Below are positions 22,614 to 30,852 of a DNA stretch of 33,800 nt, piece after piece. Origin of the DNA: Deltaproteobacteria bacterium (GTDB lineage Bacteria; Desulfobacterota; Binatia; UBA12015). A program made the translations under genes and the position numbers. Under the pieces are notes generated by a model. That model was not told the DNA's origin and made no database searches. It saw nothing but the letters and a program-made list of their open reading frames with translations. The DNA is taken from NCBI GenBank assembly GCA_029262355.1, contig JAJCZO010000063.1, positions 1-33,800 on the forward strand, given 5' to 3'. How positions within the stretch are numbered: position 1 is the first letter of the stretch; every line of letters begins with the position of its first letter.

Positions 22614-23719
22614 TAGAACCTCTGCTCGGCCCACACGAGCTCGCGCACGAGGGACTCCGCCACGGAGTCCCGGCGCAGCTCGGCGGGCAGTACGTCGAAA
22701 GAATAGGTCTCGACCTCGAGTGCGATGGCGGGATCAAGGCCGGGAAGAAGCTCTTCGAGAAAGAATCGAGTGGTCCCACATCGACCCAGATGGTCGGCAA
22801 AGATCGGCACGTGGAAATGGACCCGGCATTCGGTGAGGGGCGGTCCGTCCGCCCGCCCGCGCCCAACCCGCCCGAAGAACACGGGCAGGTCCGAAGCCCG
22901 GTGCAGCGCGCCCTCTTCGTCGCGACCGACGACCTGGTGGAGGTACGTCGGCTCGTCGAATCCGAGCAGATTCTGAATCTCGTCGCCGCGCGCGCGCAGT
23001 GACGACGACACCTGCACCTTGCCGATCGGAACCCCCGCGGCCTGGAGTCTGGTGAAGCTCTCCACCGGCTCTTCGAACTGAACCGCCTGGTGACAGCAGT
23101 CGTAACAGAGGCCTGCGTAGCGCGAGAGTGGCTCGGGGAGCGCGAGACGGTCGAAGAGAGCAATGGCTTGCTCCGTGGTCTCGATCACGCAGCCGGGTTC
23201 GGGCTCGAACGCGAGAACCAAGGCCTTGCCGCTCGACTGCGCCAGTCGATCGAGGTGCTCGACCACCGCGACCACGTTGGCGCGCACCTGCGGCCAGGCC
23301 TCTGGCTCGAAGCTAGGGGCCCATGCGATCGGCACGGTCGAGATCGACCCCGGGGCATCTGCCGGGAGCCACTCGATGAGTCGGTCCGCGATCGCGGTCG
23401 TGTACACCACCCGTGCTGGATCCCGCCAGTCGGGATCGTAGACCCTCTCCTTCACCGACACACCGTGAAATCGGCCGTGGGGGAAGCCGTTCACCGTCAG
23501 AACGTACAGCTGGTTTTCGTCGCACCATCGCTGAAAGCGCCGCGCCTCCCGGTCGTCGATCTCCTCCACTGCCTGCCCGGACAGGCGAAGCCCAATCGGA
23601 AACGGGGCACCGGGCGACACCGCCGCCTTTACGGCGAGGAGGTGTCCCTCGAGATTCGCGCGCGCATCAGCCCAGGATTCGCCGGGGTGGATGTTCGTGC
23701 AGTAGGTCAGGCGGCGCAC
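22613..23719 (-). CDS. eboE: Metabolite traffic protein EboE (xylose isomerase-like TIM barrel)
   Basis: TIM-barrel protein of 368 aa. Family-like segments are LTYCTNIHPGESW at the N-terminus, LTVNGFPHGRFHG near 75, LAFEPEPGCVIET near 180, GLCYDCCHQAVQFEEP near 220, KVQVSSSL near 245 and HFHVPIFAD near 300. The Glu, Asp/His and His at strand ends are the likely metal ligands of this isomerase/epimerase fold. The name EboE is used for this family in ebo clusters of cyanobacteria and others; the true reaction is unknown. GTG 23719 is the start, since the longer reading lies inside EboD. The gap to the EboD stop is 10 nt. Confidence 0.9.
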   Translation of the reverse strand: MRRLTYCTNIHPGESWADARANLEGHLLAVKAAVSPGAPFPIGLRLSGQAVEEIDDREARRFQRWCDENQLYVLTVNGFPHGRFHGVSVKERVYDPDWRDPARVVYTTAIADRLIEWLPADAPGSISTVPIAWAPSFEPEAWPQVRANVVAVVEHLDRLAQSSGKALVLAFEPEPGCVIETTEQAIALFDRLALPEPLSRYAGLCYDCCHQAVQFEEPVESFTRLQAAGVPIGKVQVSSSLRARGDEIQNLLGFDEPTYLHQVVGRDEEGALHRASDLPVFFGRVGRGRADGPPLTECRVHFHVPIFADHLGRCGTTRFFLEELLPGLDPAIALEVETYSFDVLPAELRRDSVAESLVRELVWAEQRF

Positions 23720-23729
23720 GCAGCCGAGA

Positions 23730-24866
23730 CTACCCCCGGCTGCGAAGCAGGTCCACGCAGCGCTGCATCTCCGCGAGATCGATCGAGCCCACGTCGACGC
23801 CCCGACCGATCCCCTCCAAGAGGCAAATGCACAGGTCCCCACCTAGATGGACTCGGAAGTCGTCGAGAGCCGCTTCGATGTCGAGCGCGGCGAGCGCGGC
23901 GTGCGTCAGGACGAACCCGATCGATTCGAGAGTCTCGAAGATCCGTTCACGCGCCACATCGCTCATGAGTCCGGTCTGGGCGCAGTACAGGGAGTCGAGT
24001 GCGATGCCGATCGCAACCGCCTCACCGTGGCGAAGGTCGTAGCCAGAGAGTTCCTCGAGCTTGTGCCCAGCCCAGTGTCCAAAATCGAGTGGGCGCGCCG
24101 AACCGAGCTCGAAGGGATCCCCGCTGGTACGGATGTGCTCGAGATGCAGCTCCGCGCAGCGCACGATCATGTCCTCCATCGGCCCTGGATCAAAGCGCCC
24201 GAGCGCCTCGCGGCTCGTGTGCAACTGATCGAAGAAGGCCTCGTCCTTGATCAGCGCGACCTTCACCGCCTCCGCGATCCCCGATCGGAGATCGCGCGGG
24301 TCGAGAGTCTCGAGAAAATCAAAGTCGTTCACGACTGCGAACGGCGGGACGAAGGTTCCGACGAAGTTCTTTCGGTTTTGGAAGTTGACCGCATTCTTCA
24401 CACCGATCCCCGCGTCATTCTGTGCAAGCACGGTCGTGGGGAAGCGAACCAGCCTCACGCCTCGGTGGGCGAGAGCTGCGGCGTACCCCGCCGCGTCGAC
24501 GACCGATCCCCCTCCAATCGCAAACACGAACGAATGTCGGCAGATTCCACGCGCGGCGATTTGTTCGTGAATCTCGGGCAGCCACGAGAGGTCTTCCTTG
24601 CACGTCTCACCACCCGGCAGAACGTGCGGGGCGGGGATCGGCTCGAGCACGTCCGGATGCGCGGCCGCGTACGCCGACAAGCGGTCGGGAAGATCCGGCG
24701 TCGCCGCGAGTGCGCCCGCGTCTACGATCGCCAGGACGCGGTGCGGGCCGGTCCCCGCCCGTAGTAGCGCATCGCGCAGGACGAGATTGGTCGGGTCGAG
24801 TGAGCCACGGGTGAATACGACCGGATAGCGAAATGACACCGAGAACGACTGGTCGATCTCGCGCAT
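23730..24866 (-). CDS. eboD: 3-dehydroquinate synthase-like enzyme, EboD type
   Basis: Protein of 378 aa in the DHQ synthase/sugar-phosphate cyclase family. The NAD-binding loop is AIGGGSVVDAAGYAAA near 120, followed by RFPTTVLAQNDAGIGVKNAV and NFVGTFVPP. Zinc-site regions are SGIAEAVKVALIKD near 195, PLDFGHWAGHKLE near 265 and DLRHGEAVAIGIAL near 280. These residues suggest an active cyclase, possibly on a heptulose phosphate rather than DAHP. No other shikimate genes are nearby. EboD is the name for this cluster-linked subgroup. ATG 24866 overlaps the stop of the propeller protein by one base (TGATG). Confidence 0.9.
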   Translation of the reverse strand: MREIDQSFSVSFRYPVVFTRGSLDPTNLVLRDALLRAGTGPHRVLAIVDAGALAATPDLPDRLSAYAAAHPDVLEPIPAPHVLPGGETCKEDLSWLPEIHEQIAARGICRHSFVFAIGGGSVVDAAGYAAALAHRGVRLVRFPTTVLAQNDAGIGVKNAVNFQNRKNFVGTFVPPFAVVNDFDFLETLDPRDLRSGIAEAVKVALIKDEAFFDQLHTSREALGRFDPGPMEDMIVRCAELHLEHIRTSGDPFELGSARPLDFGHWAGHKLEELSGYDLRHGEAVAIGIALDSLYCAQTGLMSDVARERIFETLESIGFVLTHAALAALDIEAALDDFRVHLGGDLCICLLEGIGRGVDVGSIDLAEMQRCVDLLRSRG

Positions 24867-26371
24867 CAATCGCCCCCGGGAGCCGCCGGCAGCTGGATCT
24901 TGTCGATGAATCCCGTGAGCGCAACCGTGCCGTCAGGTCCAGGGATCGGTCTGCCCGGCGTACCCATACCCTGCGCGATGTAGAGGTCACGACCATCGAG
25001 CGCGAGGTTCGTCGGGCCGTCGAGGCCATCGGCGACCACCGTCACATCGCCCGAGTCCCGCTCGATCGCGAGGAGGCGCCCCGAGAAGCGCCGAAACCCG
25101 CCGTGGCTAGGGCCCTTCCACATTTCGTCCCGGCCATCGAGCGGATCCTCGAAGTGGCTGCAGAACTCCAGCACGTAGAGCCGGCCATCGGGCCCGACCT
25201 CGAGGTCCGTCGGCGCGGTGAGCCCGGTCACGACCCACTGCAAATCCCCGGTCTCCGGATCGACCCGGACGATGCCACCGGCGCCCGCCAGCAGCTCGAT
25301 CCCTTCGCCACCCTCCTCACCTTCGGTCGATCCCGAAAAGAGCGTGACCAGCAGCTCGTCGGAAGCGGGATCGTGGCGCAGATACCCCGGCACGGGATCC
25401 TGACCTTCCGGCAGCGGCGGTACCTTCAAGATTCGTTGCGAACCGCGACCGGGTTGCAGGCGAACGATCTCGTCGCTGGAACTCGACACACCGACCCACG
25501 CGTCTCGCGTCGAGTCGTAATCGAGATCGTTGATGTTGCCAAAGACGCGACTCCACTCGACGACGTCCTCGCCGTCGACGCGGTAGATCGTCGACGGGCC
25601 ACCGAAGTAGGCCAGGCTGACGAGAGTCAACCCGCCCCCTTGTGCGATCCCCGCCATGCCGAAGACCTCGTCGCGCCGGACGATGTCGATGATGTTGCGC
25701 GACAGTTGCCCATCGAGCAGCACTCGTCGGTCGTCGTAGGCCCCGTCGCCATCACGGTCCGCGAGAAGAAGCAGCGCTCCGCTGCCTGGGTGGTCGGTAT
25801 TTCCCGTCCCAGCAACGGAGACCAGCAGCTCACCGGCGCTGCGCGGAAGCATGCCACGTGGGTTCTGCAGGTCCGTTGCGACGCGCGTTCGGGGAACGAT
25901 TCGGCTCTCGACCGACGAGGGCACCGAAACAACGTCCTCCGCCACAGGATAGGACCGCGCGGGCGCCCTGGCCGCGCAGCTCATCGCGAACGCGCCGATC
26001 AGCAGCACATGTGCCGCCGACGCAGCGCGGCCCAGGCCGGCATGCCCGGCGAGGATCACCATCCAAGCGGCACAAATCCCGAGCCCCAGCGACTCCCGCA
26101 TCTCCTCGATACCGAGTGACGCCATTGCGATCTGCGAGAGACCGAGTGACGCACCCTCCTCGCCCTGCGGAAACACCTGCCACGCAGCCCCGGCGTAGAC
26201 TGCGGCGAGCCCTGCCGCGGCCGGTGCCGACACGGCTCCGAAGAAGGCGGCGAGCGCCGTCGACGCGGCGATTAGATAGGCCACCACCCAAATCAGGGGA
26301 TCCGGATCGTTCAGCTGAACTGCGGCAGCAAGCACGAAGAGCCCGAAGGCGATGGCGGAAGCGATGCGCAT
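24866..26371 (-). CDS. TMEM220-like membrane domain fused to ScyD/ScyE-like beta-propeller
   Basis: Fusion of 501 aa. Residues 1-125 have four hydrophobic helices with VQLNDPDPLIWVVAYL near residue 17 and GIEEMRESLGLGICAAW near 80, the look of TMEM220 proteins. A linker leads to a beta-propeller of NHL/SMP-30 style (about 155-500), with NPRGMLPRSAGELLVSVAG, QDPVPGYLRHDPASDELLV, LTAPTDLEVGPDGRLYVLEF and GPTNLALDGRDLYIAQG. The blade phrasing resembles ScyD/ScyE of scytonemin loci. The propeller should lie in the periplasm, anchored by the helices. It sits between EboB (13-nt gap) and EboD (overlapping TGATG). ATG 26371 is chosen over TTG 26398. The family link to ScyD/ScyE is from pattern only. 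Confidence 0.8.
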   Translation of the reverse strand: MRIASAIAFGLFVLAAAVQLNDPDPLIWVVAYLIAASTALAAFFGAVSAPAAAGLAAVYAGAAWQVFPQGEEGASLGLSQIAMASLGIEEMRESLGLGICAAWMVILAGHAGLGRAASAAHVLLIGAFAMSCAARAPARSYPVAEDVVSVPSSVESRIVPRTRVATDLQNPRGMLPRSAGELLVSVAGTGNTDHPGSGALLLLADRDGDGAYDDRRVLLDGQLSRNIIDIVRRDEVFGMAGIAQGGGLTLVSLAYFGGPSTIYRVDGEDVVEWSRVFGNINDLDYDSTRDAWVGVSSSSDEIVRLQPGRGSQRILKVPPLPEGQDPVPGYLRHDPASDELLVTLFSGSTEGEEGGEGIELLAGAGGIVRVDPETGDLQWVVTGLTAPTDLEVGPDGRLYVLEFCSHFEDPLDGRDEMWKGPSHGGFRRFSGRLLAIERDSGDVTVVADGLDGPTNLALDGRDLYIAQGMGTPGRPIPGPDGTVALTGFIDKIQLPAAPGGD

Positions 26372-26384
26372 GGGAAGGACGACT

Positions 26385-27281
26385 TCAGTTCGGGACAAGC
26401 TCGTCGACGCGCGGATCCTGACCGCGAAGCACCGAGTTGTCTTCCCAGAGCGCTCGCTGATCGATCACTGGCGAGCGCTCGAGCGCCGCCACGTCGATCT
26501 GGCCCGACTGCGCGTAGGCGTCCAGAGCATTCTTCCACGTGCAAAGTTCGACGGCCTCAGCCGAAACGCCGCGCTCCAGCATCCGACGCGCAGTGCGCGG
26601 GACCGAGAGCGGATCGCTCACACCCCAGTCGGCCGAGCTGTCGACGATGAGTCGCTCCGGGCCGTACTTGAGCACGAGATCGACCATTCGATCCGTGCCC
26701 ATCTTCGTGTGCGGGTATATGCTGAATGCGGCCCACGCGCCGCTCTCGAGCGTGTCATCGATCGTCTCTTCGTTGTTGTGATCCATGATGAACTTGCTCA
26801 TCGGGACCTTCATCTCCTTCGCGATGTCGATCGACCGGAGAATCCCGCGCTTCTTGTCGCGGTGCGGAGAGTGCACCATGATCACCATGTCGTTCTCGAG
26901 CGCGAGCTGGATCTGGGCGCGGTAGGCCCTCTCCTCCGCCGGTGTGATCTCGTCGAACCCAATCTCGCCTATGGCGACGACGCCTTCCTTGAAGGCGAAA
27001 CGGGGCAGCACCTCGAGAACCTCTCGCGCCAGGCCCTCGTTGTTCGCTTCTTTCGAGTTCAGCCCGATCGCGCAGAAATGCGTGATCCCGAATTGAGACG
27101 CTCGAAACCGCTCCCACCCAACGAGGCTCGCGAAGTAGTCGATGAAGCTACCGACCTGCGTGCGTGGTTGCCCGAGCCAAAAAGCCGGCTCGATGATCGC
27201 ACGAATCCCGGCGTCCGCCATCGCTCGATAGTCGTCGGTGGTCCGACTCGACATGTGGATGTGGGGGTCGAAGAACCGCAT
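26385..27281 (-). CDS. eboB: TatD-family metal-dependent hydrolase, EboB type
   Basis: TIM-barrel hydrolase of 298 aa. Metal-binding motifs are FFDPHIHMSSRTTDDY at the N-terminus, VVAIGEIGFDEITPAEE near 115, MVIMVHSPHRDKKRG near 140, KFIMDHNNEETIDD near 175 and LIVDSSADWGVSDP near 220. These give the HxH, Glu, His, His and Asp set of the TatD/amidohydrolase superfamily. EboB proteins belong to ebo clusters; no substrate is known. ATG 27281 lies one base after the EboA stop (TGAGATG), with GGGAG as the ribosome binding site. The propeller gene follows after 13 nt. Confidence 0.9.
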   Translation of the reverse strand: MRFFDPHIHMSSRTTDDYRAMADAGIRAIIEPAFWLGQPRTQVGSFIDYFASLVGWERFRASQFGITHFCAIGLNSKEANNEGLAREVLEVLPRFAFKEGVVAIGEIGFDEITPAEERAYRAQIQLALENDMVIMVHSPHRDKKRGILRSIDIAKEMKVPMSKFIMDHNNEETIDDTLESGAWAAFSIYPHTKMGTDRMVDLVLKYGPERLIVDSSADWGVSDPLSVPRTARRMLERGVSAEAVELCTWKNALDAYAQSGQIDVAALERSPVIDQRALWEDNSVLRGQDPRVDELVPN

Positions 27282-27282
27282 C

Positions 27283-28179
27283 TCAATCACTCCCGGTTTC
27301 GAAGATAGCGAACGCGGACTGATCGCACCGGCCGGCCAGGGCACTCTCGAGCGTCGCCTTTACACCCGGGTCGCTCTCGCCTCCCAGAAGCGCTCGCGCC
27401 CGATCGTCGGCCCCCGCCCGTCCCAACGCGAGCGCCGCCGCCAGCCTGGAGCGTCGATCGGCGCGGCTCATCTCGTGGTCCAATGCGTCGAGAGCCCTTT
27501 GGCCGCCGTGGGTGCCCAGGCAGAGCCACAGTTCAGGCTGAACGGCGCGACCCGCGCTGCGCCGCTCGTCCGCCAAGTCGAGCGCCATCCGCGCCAGCTC
27601 TGGGGAGAGCCTTCGGTCGAGACCGTACACGCGCCAAAGCGGCGCCTCGATGAAGACAGCCTTGATGACCAGTTGGTGCCATGCGACGTCGTCGAAGTAC
27701 TGCGCAGGATACGGGGTATCGCACGCGGTGGCCTCGAAGACCGTGCGCATGTTCGTGCGACATCCTTCGGCCGCTCGCCACGCGAAGCGTTCTCCCGCGG
27801 GCAGGTGACCGAGAACGCGATACAGGGCCGTAAGCTCGCCGCCGTCCGCGTACCGAAAGCACTCTTCGAGAACCGCGGAGAAGCTGGCGCCATCGATGTC
27901 AGGATGATTCAGCACAAGACGCGCCCTCAGTGCCTCGAGCGTCGTCCAGCGCTCGGGGTTCCAACCCGGCAGGAGCCGCTGCGCGTCATTGCGTTCTGCG
28001 GCACTCGGATCGAGGTCTCCCCGGGGCGCATGTCGACTCGCCATCGAGATCAGGCTCGCGAGACGCTCCGCTGCGGCGCCGTTCGCAATGTCGGCGAGCG
28101 CGGTTTGCAGCCAAGCACGACCGGCGCCGGCAAGACGGCGCTCGAGGAGGGCATCGAACAGAGGCAGAGTCGCGATCAT
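27283..28179 (-). CDS. eboA: EboA family protein
   Basis: Soluble mostly helical protein of about 298 aa of the EboA family, first gene of the ebo-type cluster. Segments supporting this are FDALLERRLAGAGRAWLQ at the N-terminus, ECFRYADGGELTALYRVL near 155, TNMRTVFEATACDTPYPAQY near 185, and AWHQLVIKAVFIEAPLWRVY with GLDRRLSPELARMALDLADE near 210. No catalytic motif is evident, and the family function is unknown. ATG 28179 is chosen because the extension back to 28272 or 28317 has poor protein character. It is divergent from a cupin gene starting at 28328, so 28180-28327 likely carries both promoters. Confidence 0.85.
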   Translation of the reverse strand: MIATLPLFDALLERRLAGAGRAWLQTALADIANGAAAERLASLISMASRHAPRGDLDPSAAERNDAQRLLPGWNPERWTTLEALRARLVLNHPDIDGASFSAVLEECFRYADGGELTALYRVLGHLPAGERFAWRAAEGCRTNMRTVFEATACDTPYPAQYFDDVAWHQLVIKAVFIEAPLWRVYGLDRRLSPELARMALDLADERRSAGRAVQPELWLCLGTHGGQRALDALDHEMSRADRRSRLAAALALGRAGADDRARALLGGESDPGVKATLESALAGRCDQSAFAIFETGSD

Positions 28180-28327
28180 GAGGGAGCACGCAGGCGAGGC
28201 TGTAACCCACCCGAGCCTACCCCGCGTGCCTGGATCGGGCCACCCACTGCGCACGAGGTCCGCAAGCGCCATGGTTCTCGCTCTCTGGGGTTTGACGGCA
28301 GCGGCAGCGTCGAGCACGGTCTAGGTC

Positions 28328-28693
28328 ATGAAAATCGGAGCCAACGAGTCTCTGGAGGACTTCGCGGAGCGCTTCCGCGCCGCCCACCCCGATGCCCCAC
28401 TCGGCCCGCTCGCGACCAAGGTGAGGACCGACAACGAGCGGGTGCGCATCTGGGAACTGAACCTGGAGCCCGGCGAGGCCTCGTATCTGCACCGCCACGA
28501 TCTCGACTACATGGTGATCCTGATCGAGGGGGATCGCATCGCGGGCATTCCCGGCCCCGAATCCACCCGCACACCGCGCGCCGCCGACGTCGTCCCCGGC
28601 ATGATTAGCTACTTGACCCGCGGCGAAACCGAGTGGGCCGTTAACATCGGCAACAAGCCCTACCGAGAACTCCTAATCGAGCTGAAGGACTAG
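28328..28693 (+). CDS. Cupin-domain protein
   Basis: Protein of 121 aa with a single cupin fold. RIWELNLEPGEASYLHRHDLDYM carries the motif-1 His residues (split here by a Tyr-Leu pair), and MVILIEGDRI and LLIELKD complete the barrel. It may bind a metal, but the Glu ligand of classic motif 1 is an Asp. Its substrate is unknown. It reads away from eboA and ends 7 nt before the convergent dehydrogenase. TTGACG at 28292-28297 could be a -35 box, but no convincing -10 follows. Confidence 0.8.
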   Translation: MKIGANESLEDFAERFRAAHPDAPLGPLATKVRTDNERVRIWELNLEPGEASYLHRHDLDYMVILIEGDRIAGIPGPESTRTPRAADVVPGMISYLTRGETEWAVNIGNKPYRELLIELKD

Positions 28694-28700
28694 CGCCCTG

Positions 28701-29633
28701 CTAATACCCTTCGGCAATGTCCACGACGCCGTAGAGTTCTTCACCCCTTCGGTACCGGCCTACGTTGTCGATGAAGATTCCGAGGAATGCGTCCAGCGCA
28801 TTCGGCATGCTCCACGATACGTGCGGACTGAGGCGCACCGAGGGGTGATCGTAGAGCCAGTGTCCAGCTGGCACAGGCTCGGGGTCGACGGTGTCCAGCG
28901 AGGCACACGCAATCCGTCCCGAGTCGAGCGCGACGCGCAACGCGTCGTGATCAATCAGCGAACCGCGCGCGATGTTCACCAGATGGACACCCGGCTTCAC
29001 GCGTGAGAACGCCTCCGCGTCGAGAAGCTGATTCGTGGCTGCCGTTGCCGGCGCCGCGATGACCAGATGGTCCGCCCGCGTGATGACGTCGTCGAAGGAG
29101 GCGATCTCGATCGTCGACATCGGAGACGGTGCATCGGTCCGCCGGCACGCCACGGCCTTCATGCCGAACGGCTCCGCGCGTCTCGCCACGCCGAGACCGA
29201 TCGAGCCTAGCCCAACGAGACCCAGCACGCGGCCCTCGAGCGAGCCGAGTTCCCCGCCGAGGCTCCACTTCTCCGGCGGCTCGGAAAGCCAGACGCCGGG
29301 GAGGCGCTTCTCGTACGCGAGCATCATTGTGACGATCCACTCGGCGATCGGAGTCGCGCTGGCGCCCCGGGAACACGTGAGCTGGCGATCGCCGACCTCG
29401 CCGAGCGGAAACCGATCCACCCCGGTGCCCACCGTGTGGATCCACCGCACGCCCCGGTCGAGCAGCTCCGACATGTTCGGCGTGCCCCACGGTCGGGTGA
29501 GGAGGATCTCGCCGACGATATCGGCCGCAACGCCACCGTCCTCACCGACCTCGACGATCTCGATGTCGGGGACTTCCGACTCCAGGCGCGCAAGTCGGGA
29601 CCGAGGGAAGTGACTCAGGACCTTCAGGCTCAT
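28701..29633 (-). CDS. D-isomer specific 2-hydroxyacid dehydrogenase
   Basis: NAD(P)-dependent oxidoreductase of 310 aa. The Rossmann motif is VLGLVGLGSIGLGVARRAEP near 140. Catalytic residues are Arg in NIARGSLID near 225, Glu in DTVDPEPVP near 255 and His in LSPHVSWSMP near 275. The family reduces 2-keto acids or oxidises D-2-hydroxy acids such as glyoxylate/hydroxypyruvate, phosphoglycerate or lactate. The subgroup substrate is not determined. The start overlaps the stop of the DUF4149-like gene by ATGA, so the two are coupled. Confidence 0.93.
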   Translation of the reverse strand: MSLKVLSHFPRSRLARLESEVPDIEIVEVGEDGGVAADIVGEILLTRPWGTPNMSELLDRGVRWIHTVGTGVDRFPLGEVGDRQLTCSRGASATPIAEWIVTMMLAYEKRLPGVWLSEPPEKWSLGGELGSLEGRVLGLVGLGSIGLGVARRAEPFGMKAVACRRTDAPSPMSTIEIASFDDVITRADHLVIAAPATAATNQLLDAEAFSRVKPGVHLVNIARGSLIDHDALRVALDSGRIACASLDTVDPEPVPAGHWLYDHPSVRLSPHVSWSMPNALDAFLGIFIDNVGRYRRGEELYGVVDIAEGY

Positions 29634-30049
29634 CGCGCAATCGCTCCGGCGAGCGCGAGCATCAGCGCCGCGATCGACGTGGTGTTCAGCATCGCCGACA
29701 CCTGATGGAGTCTACCGAAACGCGGATCTTCACCGTCGAGCTTCTGAATTCGCGGCAGCAGGACCTCGCCTCCGATGAGGGAGGCCAGCACGGCGACGCC
29801 GACCGGTGCGGCCAGGCGAGCGATGTCGTCGGGCGGTAATCCCGTCCGGCCGAAAAACACCGCAAGGAGGGCAACGAACCCGAGCCCCGTCCCGACCCGG
29901 TAGATCCGCTTGAACATCGGGCGGAGAAACTGGCGCGCCATCCCAGCCGGAAACGTCCGGTGCGCCACCGGGGTCACCACGAAGCTCAGGCAGATCAGCG
30001 TGCCGAACCACGCGGCCACCGCGATGGTGAAGACGAGCCTCAGCGGCAT
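29630..30049 (-). CDS. DUF4149/TMEM205-like membrane protein
   Basis: Protein of 139 aa with four hydrophobic segments (about 4-27, 52-66, 77-95 and 118-135). Family-like features are WFGTLICLSFVVTPVAHRTF near residue 14, a conserved motif for the first helix, and RFGRLHQVSAMLNTTS before the last helix. The function of these proteins is unknown. ATG 30049 has a strong GGGGGAG ribosome binding site at 30054-30060. It is coupled to the dehydrogenase downstream by a 4-base overlap. Confidence 0.82.
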   Translation of the reverse strand: MPLRLVFTIAVAAWFGTLICLSFVVTPVAHRTFPAGMARQFLRPMFKRIYRVGTGLGFVALLAVFFGRTGLPPDDIARLAAPVGVAVLASLIGGEVLLPRIQKLDGEDPRFGRLHQVSAMLNTTSIAALMLALAGAIAR

Positions 30050-30141
30050 GAGTCTCCCCCTTTCGAATCACACGTCATCGCTCAAGGGTTCAGTAACGCG
30101 ACGCGACCGGATAAGGAACCTCCCAACCGAGAGCCCGCGCG

Positions 30142-30843
30142 ATGCCGAGCCGCCGACCGATCCCCGATTCGAGTTCCCTGTTGTCGAAGCTCGACGAGCA
30201 GGGCCATGTGCGCCTACCGAACCTTCTCACGCCGGCAGAATGCAACGCCCTGCTCGACCTCTACCCCGAGAAGAAGCGGTTCCGAAGCTTCGTCGACATG
30301 GCCCGCCACCGGTTCGGCGAGGGCGACTACCGCTATTTCGACGACCCCCTGCCGGTACTCGTGAAGGCTCTGCGGGCGCGGTTCTACGGCGTCCTCGCCC
30401 CGATCGCGAACCGTTGGGAAGAGCGACTTGGGACCGACACCCGCTACCCGCGAACGCTCCCGGAGTTCGCGAGCGTCTGCCGTCAACACGATCAGACCCG
30501 CCCCACGCCGCTCCTGCTGCACTACGAGGCCGGCGGCTACAATTGCCTGCATCAAGACCTCTATGGTCCGGTACACTTTCCCCTACAGGTCGCATGCCTG
30601 CTCTCCGATCCCGGGCGCGACTTCACCGGCGGTGAGTTCCTGCTGGTCGAGCAGCGACCGCGTGCCCAGTCACGCGGCGAGGCCATCTCGCTGGAGCGGG
30701 GCGAGGGACTCGTGTTTCCGTGCCGCGAACGACCGGCCGAGGGAAAGCGAGGGTACCACCGGGTCCGGGTGCGCCACGGGGTCAGCACTCTCTGGTCGGG
30801 TACGCGCTTCACGCTCGGGCTGATCTTCCACGACGCCGCGTGA
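30142..30843 (+). CDS. 2-oxoglutarate/Fe(II)-dependent oxygenase
   Basis: Oxygenase of 233 aa with a double-stranded beta-helix. The iron site is the HxD of YNCLHQDLYG near residue 135 and the distal His of VRVRHGVSTLWSG near 210, followed by RFTLGLIFHDA, where Arg binds 2-oxoglutarate. The GGEFLLVEQRPR segment lies between. It resembles the group of 2OG-Fe(II) enzymes with a long N-terminal helix region (FRSFVDMARHRFG). No substrate can be named. It is divergent from the DUF4149-like gene and convergent with the P450 (9-nt gap), so it stands alone. Confidence 0.88.
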   Translation: MPSRRPIPDSSSLLSKLDEQGHVRLPNLLTPAECNALLDLYPEKKRFRSFVDMARHRFGEGDYRYFDDPLPVLVKALRARFYGVLAPIANRWEERLGTDTRYPRTLPEFASVCRQHDQTRPTPLLLHYEAGGYNCLHQDLYGPVHFPLQVACLLSDPGRDFTGGEFLLVEQRPRAQSRGEAISLERGEGLVFPCRERPAEGKRGYHRVRVRHGVSTLWSGTRFTLGLIFHDAA

Positions 30844-30852
30844 GAGCGGCGT

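Noticed and set aside
24833-26119. Plus-strand open frame of 428 codons
   Set aside because: Antisense to the propeller fusion; no recognisable motif.
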